Below are positions 15,364-23,275 of a stretch of 64,000 nt of DNA, in pieces (within the stretch, counting starts at the first letter, position 1; each line of letters begins with the position of its first letter). Origin of the DNA: an uncultured Fodinibius sp. (lineage in GTDB: Bacteria; Bacteroidota; Rhodothermia; Balneolales; Balneolaceae); the NCBI GenBank assembly GCA_913056235.1, contig CAJXMW010000007.1:1-64000 (forward strand), read 5' to 3'. Both the position numbers and the translations under genes were made by a program. The notes beneath the pieces were generated by a model that saw only the letters and a program-made list of their open reading frames with translations, had not been told where the DNA came from and did no database searches.

Positions 15364-15676
15364 GGTTAGATCCTTTTTGTGTTAAACCGTCTTGTCGTGC
15401 ACCTGCTTTAAAACAAAGATGACAATTTAGTAGTATCGATGATGTAAGTATTCCTTCTCTCCCTTTGTAAGGTAAAAGATGTTATTTCAAGTTTTTAGCG
15501 GATTTCGGAGTGTTCAATTGATGTAAGTAAAAACCCTACATCTGCACCATAAAAAGAACTACAGTATTGTCAGCTTGCGTGGTTCAAAGTAGAAGATAAA
15601 AATTGTCGATCATTTGGTAACAAAAGAGTACATATTCAGCTGTAGCTTTTAACACTAATGATAAAATAGGTCAATT
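15364..15676. other. Divergent intergenic region
   Basis: 313 bases between the minus-strand universal stress operon and the plus-strand gene at 15677. It must hold both promoters, but no box matching TTG-N20-TAnnTTTG was found on either strand. Short near-inverted words occur (GATGTAAGT ... TACATC near 15519-15542), which could be a regulatory site; nothing further is visible. Confidence 0.35.
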
Positions 15677-16132
15677 ATGGATACGCAAGAAGCTATCAAA
15701 AATGTAAAACTGGTAGGTGGAAGCCTCGCACTGTTGTCAGTAGCTGGAATCGCCTATGCTGTTACCCGCGGCCTCAACCACAGACGAATGTATAACCGTC
15801 CCTTTGATCCTCAAACCATCGAAGAATTGGAAGGAAAAATATTAGAGGTTGGACACTCCAACGAGAAGAAGGATGAGATCCGGGGTGTTTATTTGAATCT
15901 ACAAACTGAGGATGAGGTAATTCCGGTGCATTTGGGTCCGGCATGGTATCTGAATCATCAAGAGCGGAAATTTAAAACCGGTGAAAAGATTGAGGTCATA
16001 GGATCGCGCACGAAATATAATGGGCATGAAGCAATCACGGCGATGTTAGTTATCAAAGGTGATGAAGAGCTAAAACTCCGAGATAAACAGGGCGCTCCCT
16101 ATTGGCACGGATGGCGAAAGCGAGCTAGTTAA
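15677..16132 (+). CDS. Membrane-anchored protein with OB-fold-like domain, unknown function
   Basis: 151 residues. An N-terminal hydrophobic segment (about 12-30) anchors the protein; the remainder (about 50-145) reads as a small beta-barrel: 'LEGKILEVGHS', 'GVYLNLQTEDEVIPVHLGPAWYL', 'KTGEKIEVIGSRTKYNGHEAITAMLVIKGDEELKLRDKQGAPYW'. The pattern of a 'G...V..DG' strand, a 'HLGP.WYL' loop and a closing 'G.PYW.GWR' is shared by small OB-fold-like exported proteins of unclear function. It lies between the stress proteins and an MgtC-like transporter but is on the opposite strand to both. Confidence 0.65.
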   Translation: MDTQEAIKNVKLVGGSLALLSVAGIAYAVTRGLNHRRMYNRPFDPQTIEELEGKILEVGHSNEKKDEIRGVYLNLQTEDEVIPVHLGPAWYLNHQERKFKTGEKIEVIGSRTKYNGHEAITAMLVIKGDEELKLRDKQGAPYWHGWRKRAS

Positions 16133-16141
16133 AATTTGCGG

Positions 16142-17407
16142 TTAAAGCAAAATAATGGCAATTAACCCCACTGCTGCAGTCAAAAGCGTGAACCATATCA
16201 AGGGCTTGCTTTTTTGATATCCGACCCAAGAAGCAAAAAGTGCTGTTTTTACACATGTATTGGTAACAGCGGCTATGATAATACCTGAGGTTGCTACCAG
16301 TGGGGTGGTGCCATCTTTTACCATTTGTGAAAGTGATAGCGTGATGGCGTCCACATCCATAAGTCCTGAAAGAAGGGCCAGCACATAGAGTCCCTTTTCG
16401 CCGAGCCAATGCTCCATGGCCGTGGCAAGCAAAAGAATAAGTGCAAGCAACAAGCCAAATTGCAGGGCTGTAAAAAAGCGAAGTGGGTTTTTTAAATCCA
16501 GTGAAGATTCCTCTGCAACATTGCTACTTTGTTGTTTCCAAAAGTATATACTGCCACCGGCTGTAGTGAGCAGCATCAGTGAGAGTGGAATCCAAAGAGG
16601 ATGTAGCAGAGCAATATTTACAACGGCTACTTCTATAAATATCCGTAGAATCATAATGGATGAAGCCAGTAAAACGCCGGCGACAAAAATAGAAATTGAG
16701 CTTTTTTTCTTCTTTGCGAGTTGAGCCAAACTAATGGTGACAGCCGTAGAAGATGCAATTGCACCGGTGATAGCTGTGAGAATAATGCCGATCTGTTCTC
16801 CAAGGTGTTTGACAAGTACGTAACCAACAAAAGAGAGTCCCGAAATGAGTACGACCATCCACCATATCCAGTAGGGATTTAGAGTCTCCCAGGGACCATA
16901 GCCTTGGTTGGGAAGGAGGGGCAGTAGGATAATGGAGATCACCAGTAATTGAATGCCGGCGTAAATCTCTTTTACTTCGATTTTTGTGAGCCAACGATGC
17001 AGAACTGGTTTTATACTCAACAATCCCATGACCACAACGGCCGCTCCCAGGGCATACATATGATAGCCAAAGGTTGCCCATGCCCCCAGAGAAAAGGTGA
17101 TCATCAGGCTTATTTCAGTGGTAATGCCAATATCCTTGTGTTGCTGAGCTTTCCACTGGATGATGTATGAGGCTACTACCAAAGCAGAGAATGCAATAAA
17201 AACGGCTGCCAGGATCCAGTTGCCAACAAAGGCCGCCAGTTTTGCCCATATGCCTCCTAATAATCCCACAAGACTGAAAGTACGGATACCGGCAACACGA
17301 TCTCCTTCGTCTTCCTTGCGTCCGCTCCAGCCGCGCTCGATGCCGATGAGCAGTCCGAGCCCAAGTGCTGTCAGCAGGTCCAACAATATTTTGAAGTGTT
17401 GTTCCAT
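16142..17407 (-). CDS. MgtC/SapB-family multi-pass membrane protein (DUF4010-containing)
   Basis: About 421 residues with roughly a dozen hydrophobic segments. The N-terminal part carries the MgtC/SapB signature 'LGLLIGIERGWSGRKEDEGDRVAGIRTFSLVGLLGGI' (about residues 18-54); the C-terminal part has the DUF4010-like 'SGLMDVDAITLSLSQM' motif. Such proteins sit in the inner membrane; roles in magnesium homeostasis and acid/phosphate stress have been proposed. A TTG at 17410 precedes ATG 17407; the ATG is preferred. The stop codon is 9 bases from the stop of the convergent gene at 15677. Confidence 0.85.
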   Translation of the reverse strand: MEQHFKILLDLLTALGLGLLIGIERGWSGRKEDEGDRVAGIRTFSLVGLLGGIWAKLAAFVGNWILAAVFIAFSALVVASYIIQWKAQQHKDIGITTEISLMITFSLGAWATFGYHMYALGAAVVVMGLLSIKPVLHRWLTKIEVKEIYAGIQLLVISIILLPLLPNQGYGPWETLNPYWIWWMVVLISGLSFVGYVLVKHLGEQIGIILTAITGAIASSTAVTISLAQLAKKKKSSISIFVAGVLLASSIMILRIFIEVAVVNIALLHPLWIPLSLMLLTTAGGSIYFWKQQSSNVAEESSLDLKNPLRFFTALQFGLLLALILLLATAMEHWLGEKGLYVLALLSGLMDVDAITLSLSQMVKDGTTPLVATSGIIIAAVTNTCVKTALFASWVGYQKSKPLIWFTLLTAAVGLIAIILL

Positions 17408-17520
17408 CAACCGCTATTACATGTGCTTTGATTTAGCTTAATAAAAGCTTTCTATAAATCTCGGTAATTTAAGATCCAAATCCTACCAAATTATTTGCCT
17501 GTAATGGGTTACAGCAACTT

Positions 17521-19899
17521 TTATAGATCAATAACAATGCCCAGGGTGGGAAGGACGGATGTGTTATCAACTTGCTCGATTTCTACAATTTGACGGGGAC
17601 TGGCAACGGTGCCGTCTTGGTTGCGCTCAAGGCCATATTCCGGGGGATTGGGAAGTTCGTTCAACAAAACATTTTGTATATCCAGGTACAGGTTGAGCGT
17701 CCAGTTATTAAAATTCCACTTCTTGTCGATGCGTACATCCAGCGAGTTGAACGTATCGAGTCGATTACTGCCGAGATTGGAATAGTCGAACTGGAGATTG
17801 GGATAACTGCTTCGGCTGGCATCGCGATCGAGAGTGGGATAGGGCGGGCCGCCCAGGATTCTAAGCCGGGCGCCGAACTCCCAGTTATTGCCAAATTTGT
17901 ATCCTCCCGTAAAGGTGAGTAAATGACGATTATCCCACACCGAGGGTAGATATTCTTGTTGGTCAAAGCCGGTAAATTCGCTCCAGTAGAGGGTGTAAGC
18001 CAGTATCCCGTAAAAATTTTGGCGCAGCTTCTGCTGAAAGGTAAACTCCGCACCGTAGGCTCGTCCCTTACCCATGCTACGGATGCGCTCATTGCCAAAG
18101 ACTTCAAAGTTAGCGCCCAGGTTGGCCAGCGATACGCTGTCGGTTACAGAAACTGGATAGTTGCTGTATCGTTTCAGAAATCCCTCTAATGAGAACTGTG
18201 TTGATTTTCGAGGTTTAAATGAAATACCGGCCACATAGTGATCACTGCGGATGTAGTCAGCATCCTTGTTAACAAATTGGTTGCTATTATTTTGAAAGCC
18301 AAGAATGGTATTGGGTGGGATTTTATAATAACGACCCGCTGAAGCATTGACTTTCCACCGGTTATTCGGATCCAGCCCGTAGGAGACCGCCAGCCGAGGG
18401 GAGAGCGTATTCCATAATTTATTACCACCTCTCGTAAAGGTATTGCCATCGACACGGATACCCAGTGAAGTAGAAAGCCTGCCCTGTCGCCACTCTCTGC
18501 TGACTTGCCCAAACAGTCCATAACGCAGGAAGTTAAAATCTGTCTCAAAGCTGATATTATCAGCGGCGCGAAAAGTTTCTGTTTTGAAAAAATTATGCTC
18601 ACCCAAAACACCCACCGTGATAGTCCATTGGTCAATAAATCTGTTATACTCGCTTCTGATGGCAGTAAGCCATTCGCGCGACTCAGTATTCTGAATCAGG
18701 CCTTCTTGGTTCTCATTGTCCCGGTAGCGGCTAAACGTATTGCCAAATCCAGTGGTTCTCAGTGATGTTTTAAGGTAACCATCCTTGTTTTTAAAACGGT
18801 GTTTCCAGCTTAGGCCGGCCGTGGAGCTCCACTGCGAGATGATGGGCACTTGCTCCAGCGTGGCCTGTTGTTCTGCGGTAATGTTGTCTGGCTTGTTGAT
18901 GCTAAAATCATCAATCGATCCCAAGCCGATAATATTGAACTCGTTGTAGGGATCGGCCTTGTGATTAATTTTATATTGGTAATCCCAATAATCTGGTAAA
19001 AACGGGAGGCCAATAAAGTTAAACAACAGCTGGAGATATGAACGGCGCACCGAAGCAATAAAGGTGGTATTGGAATAGTCTTCATTTTCTTTTTTAAACA
19101 GTGGTCCTTCAGCTGTAACGGCTGCTTCGCTGGCTCCAACACGCAGGTTTGCCTGGTACTCACTGGCATTACCATTGCGCTGATCGAATTGCAGCACGCC
19201 CGAAAGTGCGTTGTCGTAGCGCGCGTGAAAAGAGCTGCTGCTTAAATTGAACCCTTCAAAAAACGAAACGTTAAGTAATCCTACCGGCCCGCCTGCGCTG
19301 CCCTGTGTTGCAAAGTGATTGATTACCGGTATTTCAATGCCATCAAGATAGTAAACATTTTCGCTGGGGCCACCGCCGCGGATGATTACGTCATTTCGAA
19401 ATCCACCGATAGAACCTGACACTCCGGGTAGTGATTGTACGACTTTAGCGATGTCATTATTTCCGCCGGGATAAGAAGCAATTTCAACTTGGCTGAGTTC
19501 TTTACGCGAGAGTGGACTTTCAGCCGGTTGCTGAAAGGGATCAGGGCCTACTGTAATTTGTCCGAGTTCTTCTACAGATGGAGGCAGCTGGATATTGATA
19601 TCCGGATTTCCTCCAGACCGTATGACCACGTTATATTTTGTTACCGACTGATAACCAACATAGCTAACTGTTAAATTATAGGTTGTTGCGGGGATGTTGG
19701 TGATACGGTAATAACCGCTGGTATCGGTGGATGCTCCCTTGTTTGTGCCTTCCAACAGTACGGAAGCTCCAGTCAGGGGTTCTCCGGTCTTTGCATCTGT
19801 AACGTATCCGGTTAGCGTACCCGTGGATTGGGCCGAAAGGGTGTAGACACAACAGGTAACGGCAATAAGTACGAGCAGGCTAAATTTTTGGAAGCGCAT
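17521..19899 (-). CDS. TonB-dependent outer-membrane receptor with CarboxypepD-like N-terminal domain
   Basis: 792 residues. A signal peptide (about 1-23, ending AQS) is followed by a carboxypeptidase-regulatory-like domain (about 25-110: 'GTLTGYVTDAKTGEPLTGASV'), a plug domain with 'PGVSGSIGGFRNDVIIRGGGPSENVYYLDGIEI', and a beta-barrel ending in an aromatic-containing C-terminal strand (VLPTLGIVIDL). TonB receptors import siderophores, glycans or peptides with energy from ExbB/ExbD/TonB; ExbB/ExbD are encoded at 46.5-48.6 kb. No SusD-like partner is adjacent, so the substrate is unknown. The gene is single, followed convergently by the MgtC-like gene. Confidence 0.92.
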   Translation of the reverse strand: MRFQKFSLLVLIAVTCCVYTLSAQSTGTLTGYVTDAKTGEPLTGASVLLEGTNKGASTDTSGYYRITNIPATTYNLTVSYVGYQSVTKYNVVIRSGGNPDINIQLPPSVEELGQITVGPDPFQQPAESPLSRKELSQVEIASYPGGNNDIAKVVQSLPGVSGSIGGFRNDVIIRGGGPSENVYYLDGIEIPVINHFATQGSAGGPVGLLNVSFFEGFNLSSSSFHARYDNALSGVLQFDQRNGNASEYQANLRVGASEAAVTAEGPLFKKENEDYSNTTFIASVRRSYLQLLFNFIGLPFLPDYWDYQYKINHKADPYNEFNIIGLGSIDDFSINKPDNITAEQQATLEQVPIISQWSSTAGLSWKHRFKNKDGYLKTSLRTTGFGNTFSRYRDNENQEGLIQNTESREWLTAIRSEYNRFIDQWTITVGVLGEHNFFKTETFRAADNISFETDFNFLRYGLFGQVSREWRQGRLSTSLGIRVDGNTFTRGGNKLWNTLSPRLAVSYGLDPNNRWKVNASAGRYYKIPPNTILGFQNNSNQFVNKDADYIRSDHYVAGISFKPRKSTQFSLEGFLKRYSNYPVSVTDSVSLANLGANFEVFGNERIRSMGKGRAYGAEFTFQQKLRQNFYGILAYTLYWSEFTGFDQQEYLPSVWDNRHLLTFTGGYKFGNNWEFGARLRILGGPPYPTLDRDASRSSYPNLQFDYSNLGSNRLDTFNSLDVRIDKKWNFNNWTLNLYLDIQNVLLNELPNPPEYGLERNQDGTVASPRQIVEIEQVDNTSVLPTLGIVIDL

Positions 19900-20038
19900 A
19901 ATCTTGATAAGATTTACAAACGGGATAACTATCTGATCACAACTTGTATCAGTGTTTTATTGCCAATTAATTGAAAAGGATGAAAAAGCGTTCCACTGAA
20001 CAGCGTAGGTTACAAGAGAGAAGCTTACCGCAAAAAAG

Positions 20039-20068
20039 AAGCCCTTGCAGGAAAACCTGCAAGGGCTT
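20039..20068 (-). terminator. Terminator of the tRNA operon
   Basis: Perfect 13-base stem: AAGCCCTTGCAGG (20039-20051), loop AAAA, CCTGCAAGGGCTT (20056-20068). On the minus strand it is followed by TTTTTT (complement of the A run at 20032-20037), so it terminates the minus-strand tRNA transcript. Confidence 0.85.
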
Positions 20069-20072
20069 TTGG

Positions 20073-20145
20073 TACCGCGTACGGGATTCGAACCCGTGCT
20101 ACTGCCGTGAAAGGGCAGCGTCCTAAACCCCTAGACGAACGCGGC
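20073..20145 (-). tRNA. tRNA-Glu(UUC), copy 1
   Basis: On the minus strand a 73-base cloverleaf: acceptor GCCGCGT / ACGCGGT, anticodon stem CTGCC/GGCAG with loop CTTTCAC (anticodon TTC = Glu), and T-loop GTTCGAATC. This copy happens to be followed by genomic CCA (complement of 20070-20072); the other Glu copy is not. It is the last tRNA of the cluster, and the terminator starts a few bases downstream. Confidence 0.95.
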
Positions 20146-20256
20146 ATAAATCAATAAAAAAGCTTTACCGAACCAACGTTCAGCAAAGCTGAAAATCAAG
20201 GCTTCAAGGATAAGATTTTTACCTTTTCTACACAACTTGATTTCCCGAAAAATATG

Positions 20257-20331
20257 GGAGCCCGATGGGATTTGAACCCACGGCCTCCAGGGCCACAACC
20301 TGGCGCTCTAACCAGCTGAGCTACGAGCTCC
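20257..20331 (-). tRNA. tRNA-His(GUG)
   Basis: 75 bases on the minus strand. The anticodon stem CCAGG/CCTGG encloses TTGTGGC (anticodon GTG = His). The acceptor has the extra 5' G (G-1) opposite C73 that is typical of tRNA-His; seven further pairs GAGCTCG/CGGGCTC include one G-T. The D and T arms are standard. CCA is not encoded. Confidence 0.95.
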
Positions 20332-20413
20332 ATTTATTGGGAAGTAAAATACGAAGATCGAAGTTCAAAAGAGAATCAATCATCTCCATATGATGCTTCC
20401 TGCAAATACCAAG

Positions 20414-20486
20414 TACCGCGTACGGGATTCGAACCCGTGCTACTGCCGTGAAAGGGCAGCGTCCTAAACCCCTAGACGAACGCGGC
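20414..20486 (-). tRNA. tRNA-Glu(UUC), copy 2
   Basis: 73-base tRNA identical to the copy at 20073-20145 in every position, including the anticodon loop. The flanks also agree for several bases on the 5' side (GCGGCATAAA then a one-base difference). This points to a recent local duplication. CCA is not encoded here (the following bases are CTT). Confidence 0.95.
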
Positions 20487-20509
20487 ATAAAATCAATAAG
20501 TCAACGAAG

Positions 20510-20580
20510 AGGCGACGGGCGGACTCGAACCGCCGTAGGAGGTTTTGCAGACCTCTGCCTAACCACTCGGCCACGTCGCC
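20510..20580 (-). tRNA. tRNA-Cys(GCA)
   Basis: 71 bases, acceptor GGCGACG/CGTCGCC, U73 discriminator as expected for Cys, anticodon loop CTGCAAA within GAGGT/ACCTC (anticodon GCA = Cys). Part of the minus-strand cluster. Confidence 0.95.
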
Positions 20581-20597
20581 ATAAAAGGTCATTCCAG

Positions 20598-20671
20598 TAC
20601 GCCCGACAGGACTCGAACCTGTAACCTACTCCTTAGAAGGGAGTTGCTCTATCCAGTTGAGCTACGGGCGC
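20598..20671 (-). tRNA. tRNA-Arg(UCU)
   Basis: 74 bases, acceptor GCGCCCG/CGGGCGT with a G-T first pair, anticodon loop CTTCTAA within ACTCC/GGAGT (anticodon TCT = Arg). CCA is not encoded. Confidence 0.95.
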
Positions 20672-20741
20672 CTAAACTCAAAAGGCAAATTGCAAATTAG
20701 ACCCTGATTAAAAATTGACTGCAATTTGAAATTTATGATTG

Positions 20742-20815
20742 TCGGGGAGACTGGATTTGAACCAGCGACCCTTCGCTCCCAAAGCGAATGCGCTACCGGA
20801 CTGCGCTACTCCCCG
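20742..20815 (-). tRNA. tRNA-Pro(UGG)
   Basis: 74 bases, acceptor CGGGGAG/CTCCCCG, anticodon loop TTTGGGA within TTCGC/GCGAA (anticodon TGG = Pro). It is the first tRNA of the minus-strand cluster, about 100 bases downstream of a promoter candidate. Confidence 0.95.
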
Positions 20816-20920
20816 TAAATAACGGATTCAACTACGTAGAGTTGAACCACTTTAGTCAGTAAGTCAAAAAGTGCATAAGAACAAATTGGTGTCTTGCCCT
20901 CGGCCTTTTCAGAAAGATGT

Positions 20921-20951
20921 CAAATATAAGAGTCTTACTGTCTCAAATCAA
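20921..20951 (-). promoter_or_regulatory. Promoter of the tRNA operon (Bacteroidota type)
   Basis: On the minus strand TTG (complement of 20949-20951) is followed by a 20-base spacer and TATATTTG (complement of 20921-20928), an exact match to TTG-N20-TAnnTTTG. It lies about 105 bases upstream of tRNA-Pro and downstream of the GT2 stop codon. Confidence 0.65.
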
Positions 20952-20970
20952 TTTGAATACCAAATGAATT

Positions 20971-21930
20971 TTATTCATTAACCTTGGTCCACCATTCTGA
21001 TAGAAATCCAATGCCATAGGCTGTTAACTGGATAAAAGAGGCCGCCGTACTGAGTAATCCGATCCACAAACTTTTGTTCTTACGTGTTGAATGCCCACAA
21101 ATAAGTGCGAAGAACAACAGAAAGGGGATAAGTAGCAGGTTAAATAGTTCCATATTCCAAAAGGGAAGCGTCAGAAAAAAAGCCATGCCCACGGTGAAAA
21201 TCGCAGGCAGGGTGTGAACGAATTTGATTTCGGAGGGGTAAAACCTGCTGATGTTAATGCGCGCCCGACCGAAGAAGTGGAGTTGATTAAAAAACTGTTT
21301 TAAATTTGTGCGTCGTTTATGAAACACATACGCATCAGGGATAAGGCCGGTGCTAAAACCATTTTCAATGATGCGGATGCTGAATTCAATATCTTCGCCC
21401 ATCCGGGTGATGCGATATCCGCCCGTTTGTTTAAAAACCTCGCGCGATATCCCCATATTAAAACTTCGGGGATGAAAAGTGCCGGCATGTTTTTCTCGTC
21501 CCCTGATTCCGCCCGTTGTCAGGGGAGAGGTCATGGCATAGCTGATTGCTTTCTGTACGGGGCTAAAGCTTGGATGTTCGCGGTCGGGTCCGCCATAGGC
21601 ATCAAGGTTATGGTTGCTGAGATAATCGGTTACCGTTTGAAAATAATGGGATGGAATCAGGCAGTCGGAGTCGAAGACGATAAAATAATCGCCTTTGGCA
21701 CGCTCGAATCCATAGTTGCGACTGAATCCTTGTCCAGAGTTTTCTTTATAATAGTAGGAGATATCCAGCTCGTCGGAGTACCGATCAACGATGTGATCGC
21801 ATTTTTCATCGGAACCATCTTCAATAATAAGCGTTTCAAAGTTTTTGTAGCTCTGCTGAGTAAGACTTTCCAGTAACTCCGCAACTTCTTGTGGTCGGTT
21901 ATAGACCGGAATAATGACCGAAAAAAACAT
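20971..21930 (-). CDS. Glycosyltransferase family 2 with C-terminal membrane segments
   Basis: 319 residues. The GT-A fold begins 'VIIPVYNRPQEVAELLESL' (5-23), with 'IIEDGSDEKC' and the metal-binding motif 'VFDSDC' (about 89-94). Acceptor-region text 'GISREVFKQTGGYRITRMGEDIEFSIRI' is typical of the family. Two or three hydrophobic segments (about 235-290) lie near the C-terminus, so it acts on a membrane-associated acceptor. It is isolated between the tRNA cluster and a secreted protein gene. The sugar specificity cannot be inferred. Confidence 0.85.
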   Translation of the reverse strand: MFFSVIIPVYNRPQEVAELLESLTQQSYKNFETLIIEDGSDEKCDHIVDRYSDELDISYYYKENSGQGFSRNYGFERAKGDYFIVFDSDCLIPSHYFQTVTDYLSNHNLDAYGGPDREHPSFSPVQKAISYAMTSPLTTGGIRGREKHAGTFHPRSFNMGISREVFKQTGGYRITRMGEDIEFSIRIIENGFSTGLIPDAYVFHKRRTNLKQFFNQLHFFGRARINISRFYPSEIKFVHTLPAIFTVGMAFFLTLPFWNMELFNLLLIPFLLFFALICGHSTRKNKSLWIGLLSTAASFIQLTAYGIGFLSEWWTKVNE

Positions 21931-22064
21931 CTGTTGTCTTTAAATTTCGAATAGGCCAAATCTACAAATAATATCACAGAATTATAGCTAGATACAGGTG
22001 AAACTCTGGTAAAAAATTCCGTTCTTAATCACTTAAAATTTAACAATTGATCATACCCCCATTT

Positions 22065-23189
22065 ATGGTTGCTAAGACTTTGCGCATCCTTTTTCTATTT
22101 CTTTTTCCATCACTTGTTCTGGGACAATCGATTGAATTATCAGTATCCCCGGCAACATCTGATAATAATCCCTCGACTTTTACCTTGCAGGGCGATGAGG
22201 TGACTATTACGGAGAGTAATATCCGTTTTGCCACATCAGGTAATAGCATAACTAGTTATAAGGCCGTAGGTATTTCTCCTGATGAAACCTTGTTGAGCAT
22301 ATTAAAGAGAGAATCAGGCAAGAGTAAAATGACGGTGTACAATACCAAAGGACAAACACTTATGTCGTATTCCGGTAGCCAGATTGGAGCCGAAGATCCG
22401 TCACTGTCGATTTACCCTTTTAATAACGGCAACCTGATTTTGCGGGAAAATATCACTCATTTTACGTTTTACGATACACTAGGGGATATTTTTAAAACGG
22501 TTTCCAACAGCAGTGGTAGCGAGCAAGGAGAGACGATTTCCAAAGTTGTGATGAATCCCAGTGGCCAAACGGTGGTGCTTTATAATCCCAAGATTAAGCG
22601 CGGCAGTCAATTAGGATCCAAAGCACAAGTGATGACGGCAGCCAAGGATTTCAGCAATATTTTGTATAGCAAAGATCGATATATCAAAAATATAACAGTG
22701 TCTGCAGATGGAAATATGATTGTTGCTATTACGGCAAAATCGGGGACCGAGGATCAAGTGCAGATTATGGATAAATTTGGCAATAATCTGAATACTATTA
22801 CGACAGATGAAAGTCTCACTGATGCATCGCTTTCGGCTGATTTAGAATATGTTACTCTTTACTCAGAGCAGCGTGTGATGGTCTATAGTACTCTGGATGG
22901 GGATAGCCAGGGGGCAACCAGTTTTCGATCACCGGTATTTTTAGCAGATTATTTTCCAAAGGATAATGTGCTATTGGCACTGACCGGCAGCTATTCTGAG
23001 GGCTCGGGTATTATTAGGAACGCTTCGTTCCGTGCTATTAACCTTGAGCAACGGTCAATTACCAGTAAAGAGTTTTCCAGCTCACTCGGATTTAGTAAAG
23101 CTCTGACACCGCGTTTTGTACGTACCGCAAAAGGAACCTATCGTTTAGAAGGTGCAAGCAAACAGATAGAGATAGAGACTAGTTTCTAA
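22065..23189 (+). CDS. Secreted protein with beta-propeller-like repeats, unknown function
   Basis: About 374 residues from ATG 22065; an earlier in-frame TTG (22047) would precede the signal peptide unnaturally. A signal peptide ends near residue 21 (FPSLVLGQ). The rest is built of short repeated units ('SPDETLLSILKR', 'SADGNMIVAITAK', 'SADLEYVTLYSEQRVMVYS') that resemble WD40/YVTN-type beta-propeller blades, though I cannot assign a family with confidence. It converges on clpC across a bidirectional terminator. Confidence 0.7.
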   Translation: MVAKTLRILFLFLFPSLVLGQSIELSVSPATSDNNPSTFTLQGDEVTITESNIRFATSGNSITSYKAVGISPDETLLSILKRESGKSKMTVYNTKGQTLMSYSGSQIGAEDPSLSIYPFNNGNLILRENITHFTFYDTLGDIFKTVSNSSGSEQGETISKVVMNPSGQTVVLYNPKIKRGSQLGSKAQVMTAAKDFSNILYSKDRYIKNITVSADGNMIVAITAKSGTEDQVQIMDKFGNNLNTITTDESLTDASLSADLEYVTLYSEQRVMVYSTLDGDSQGATSFRSPVFLADYFPKDNVLLALTGSYSEGSGIIRNASFRAINLEQRSITSKEFSSSLGFSKALTPRFVRTAKGTYRLEGASKQIEIETSF

Positions 23190-23222
23190 TGGGCAACATG
23201 TTTTAAAATATTGTAGGAATTT

Positions 23223-23250
23223 AAAAAGGCCTCCAAACGGAGGCCTTTTT
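23223..23250. terminator. Bidirectional terminator
   Basis: Twelve-base stem AAAAAGGCCTCC (23223-23234) / GGAGGCCTTTTT (23239-23250) with an AAAC loop. T tracts are present on both strands, so it serves the secreted-protein gene and the convergent clpC gene. Confidence 0.85.
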
Positions 23251-23275
23251 AAGTCTTTGAAATGTTAGTTGTTAA

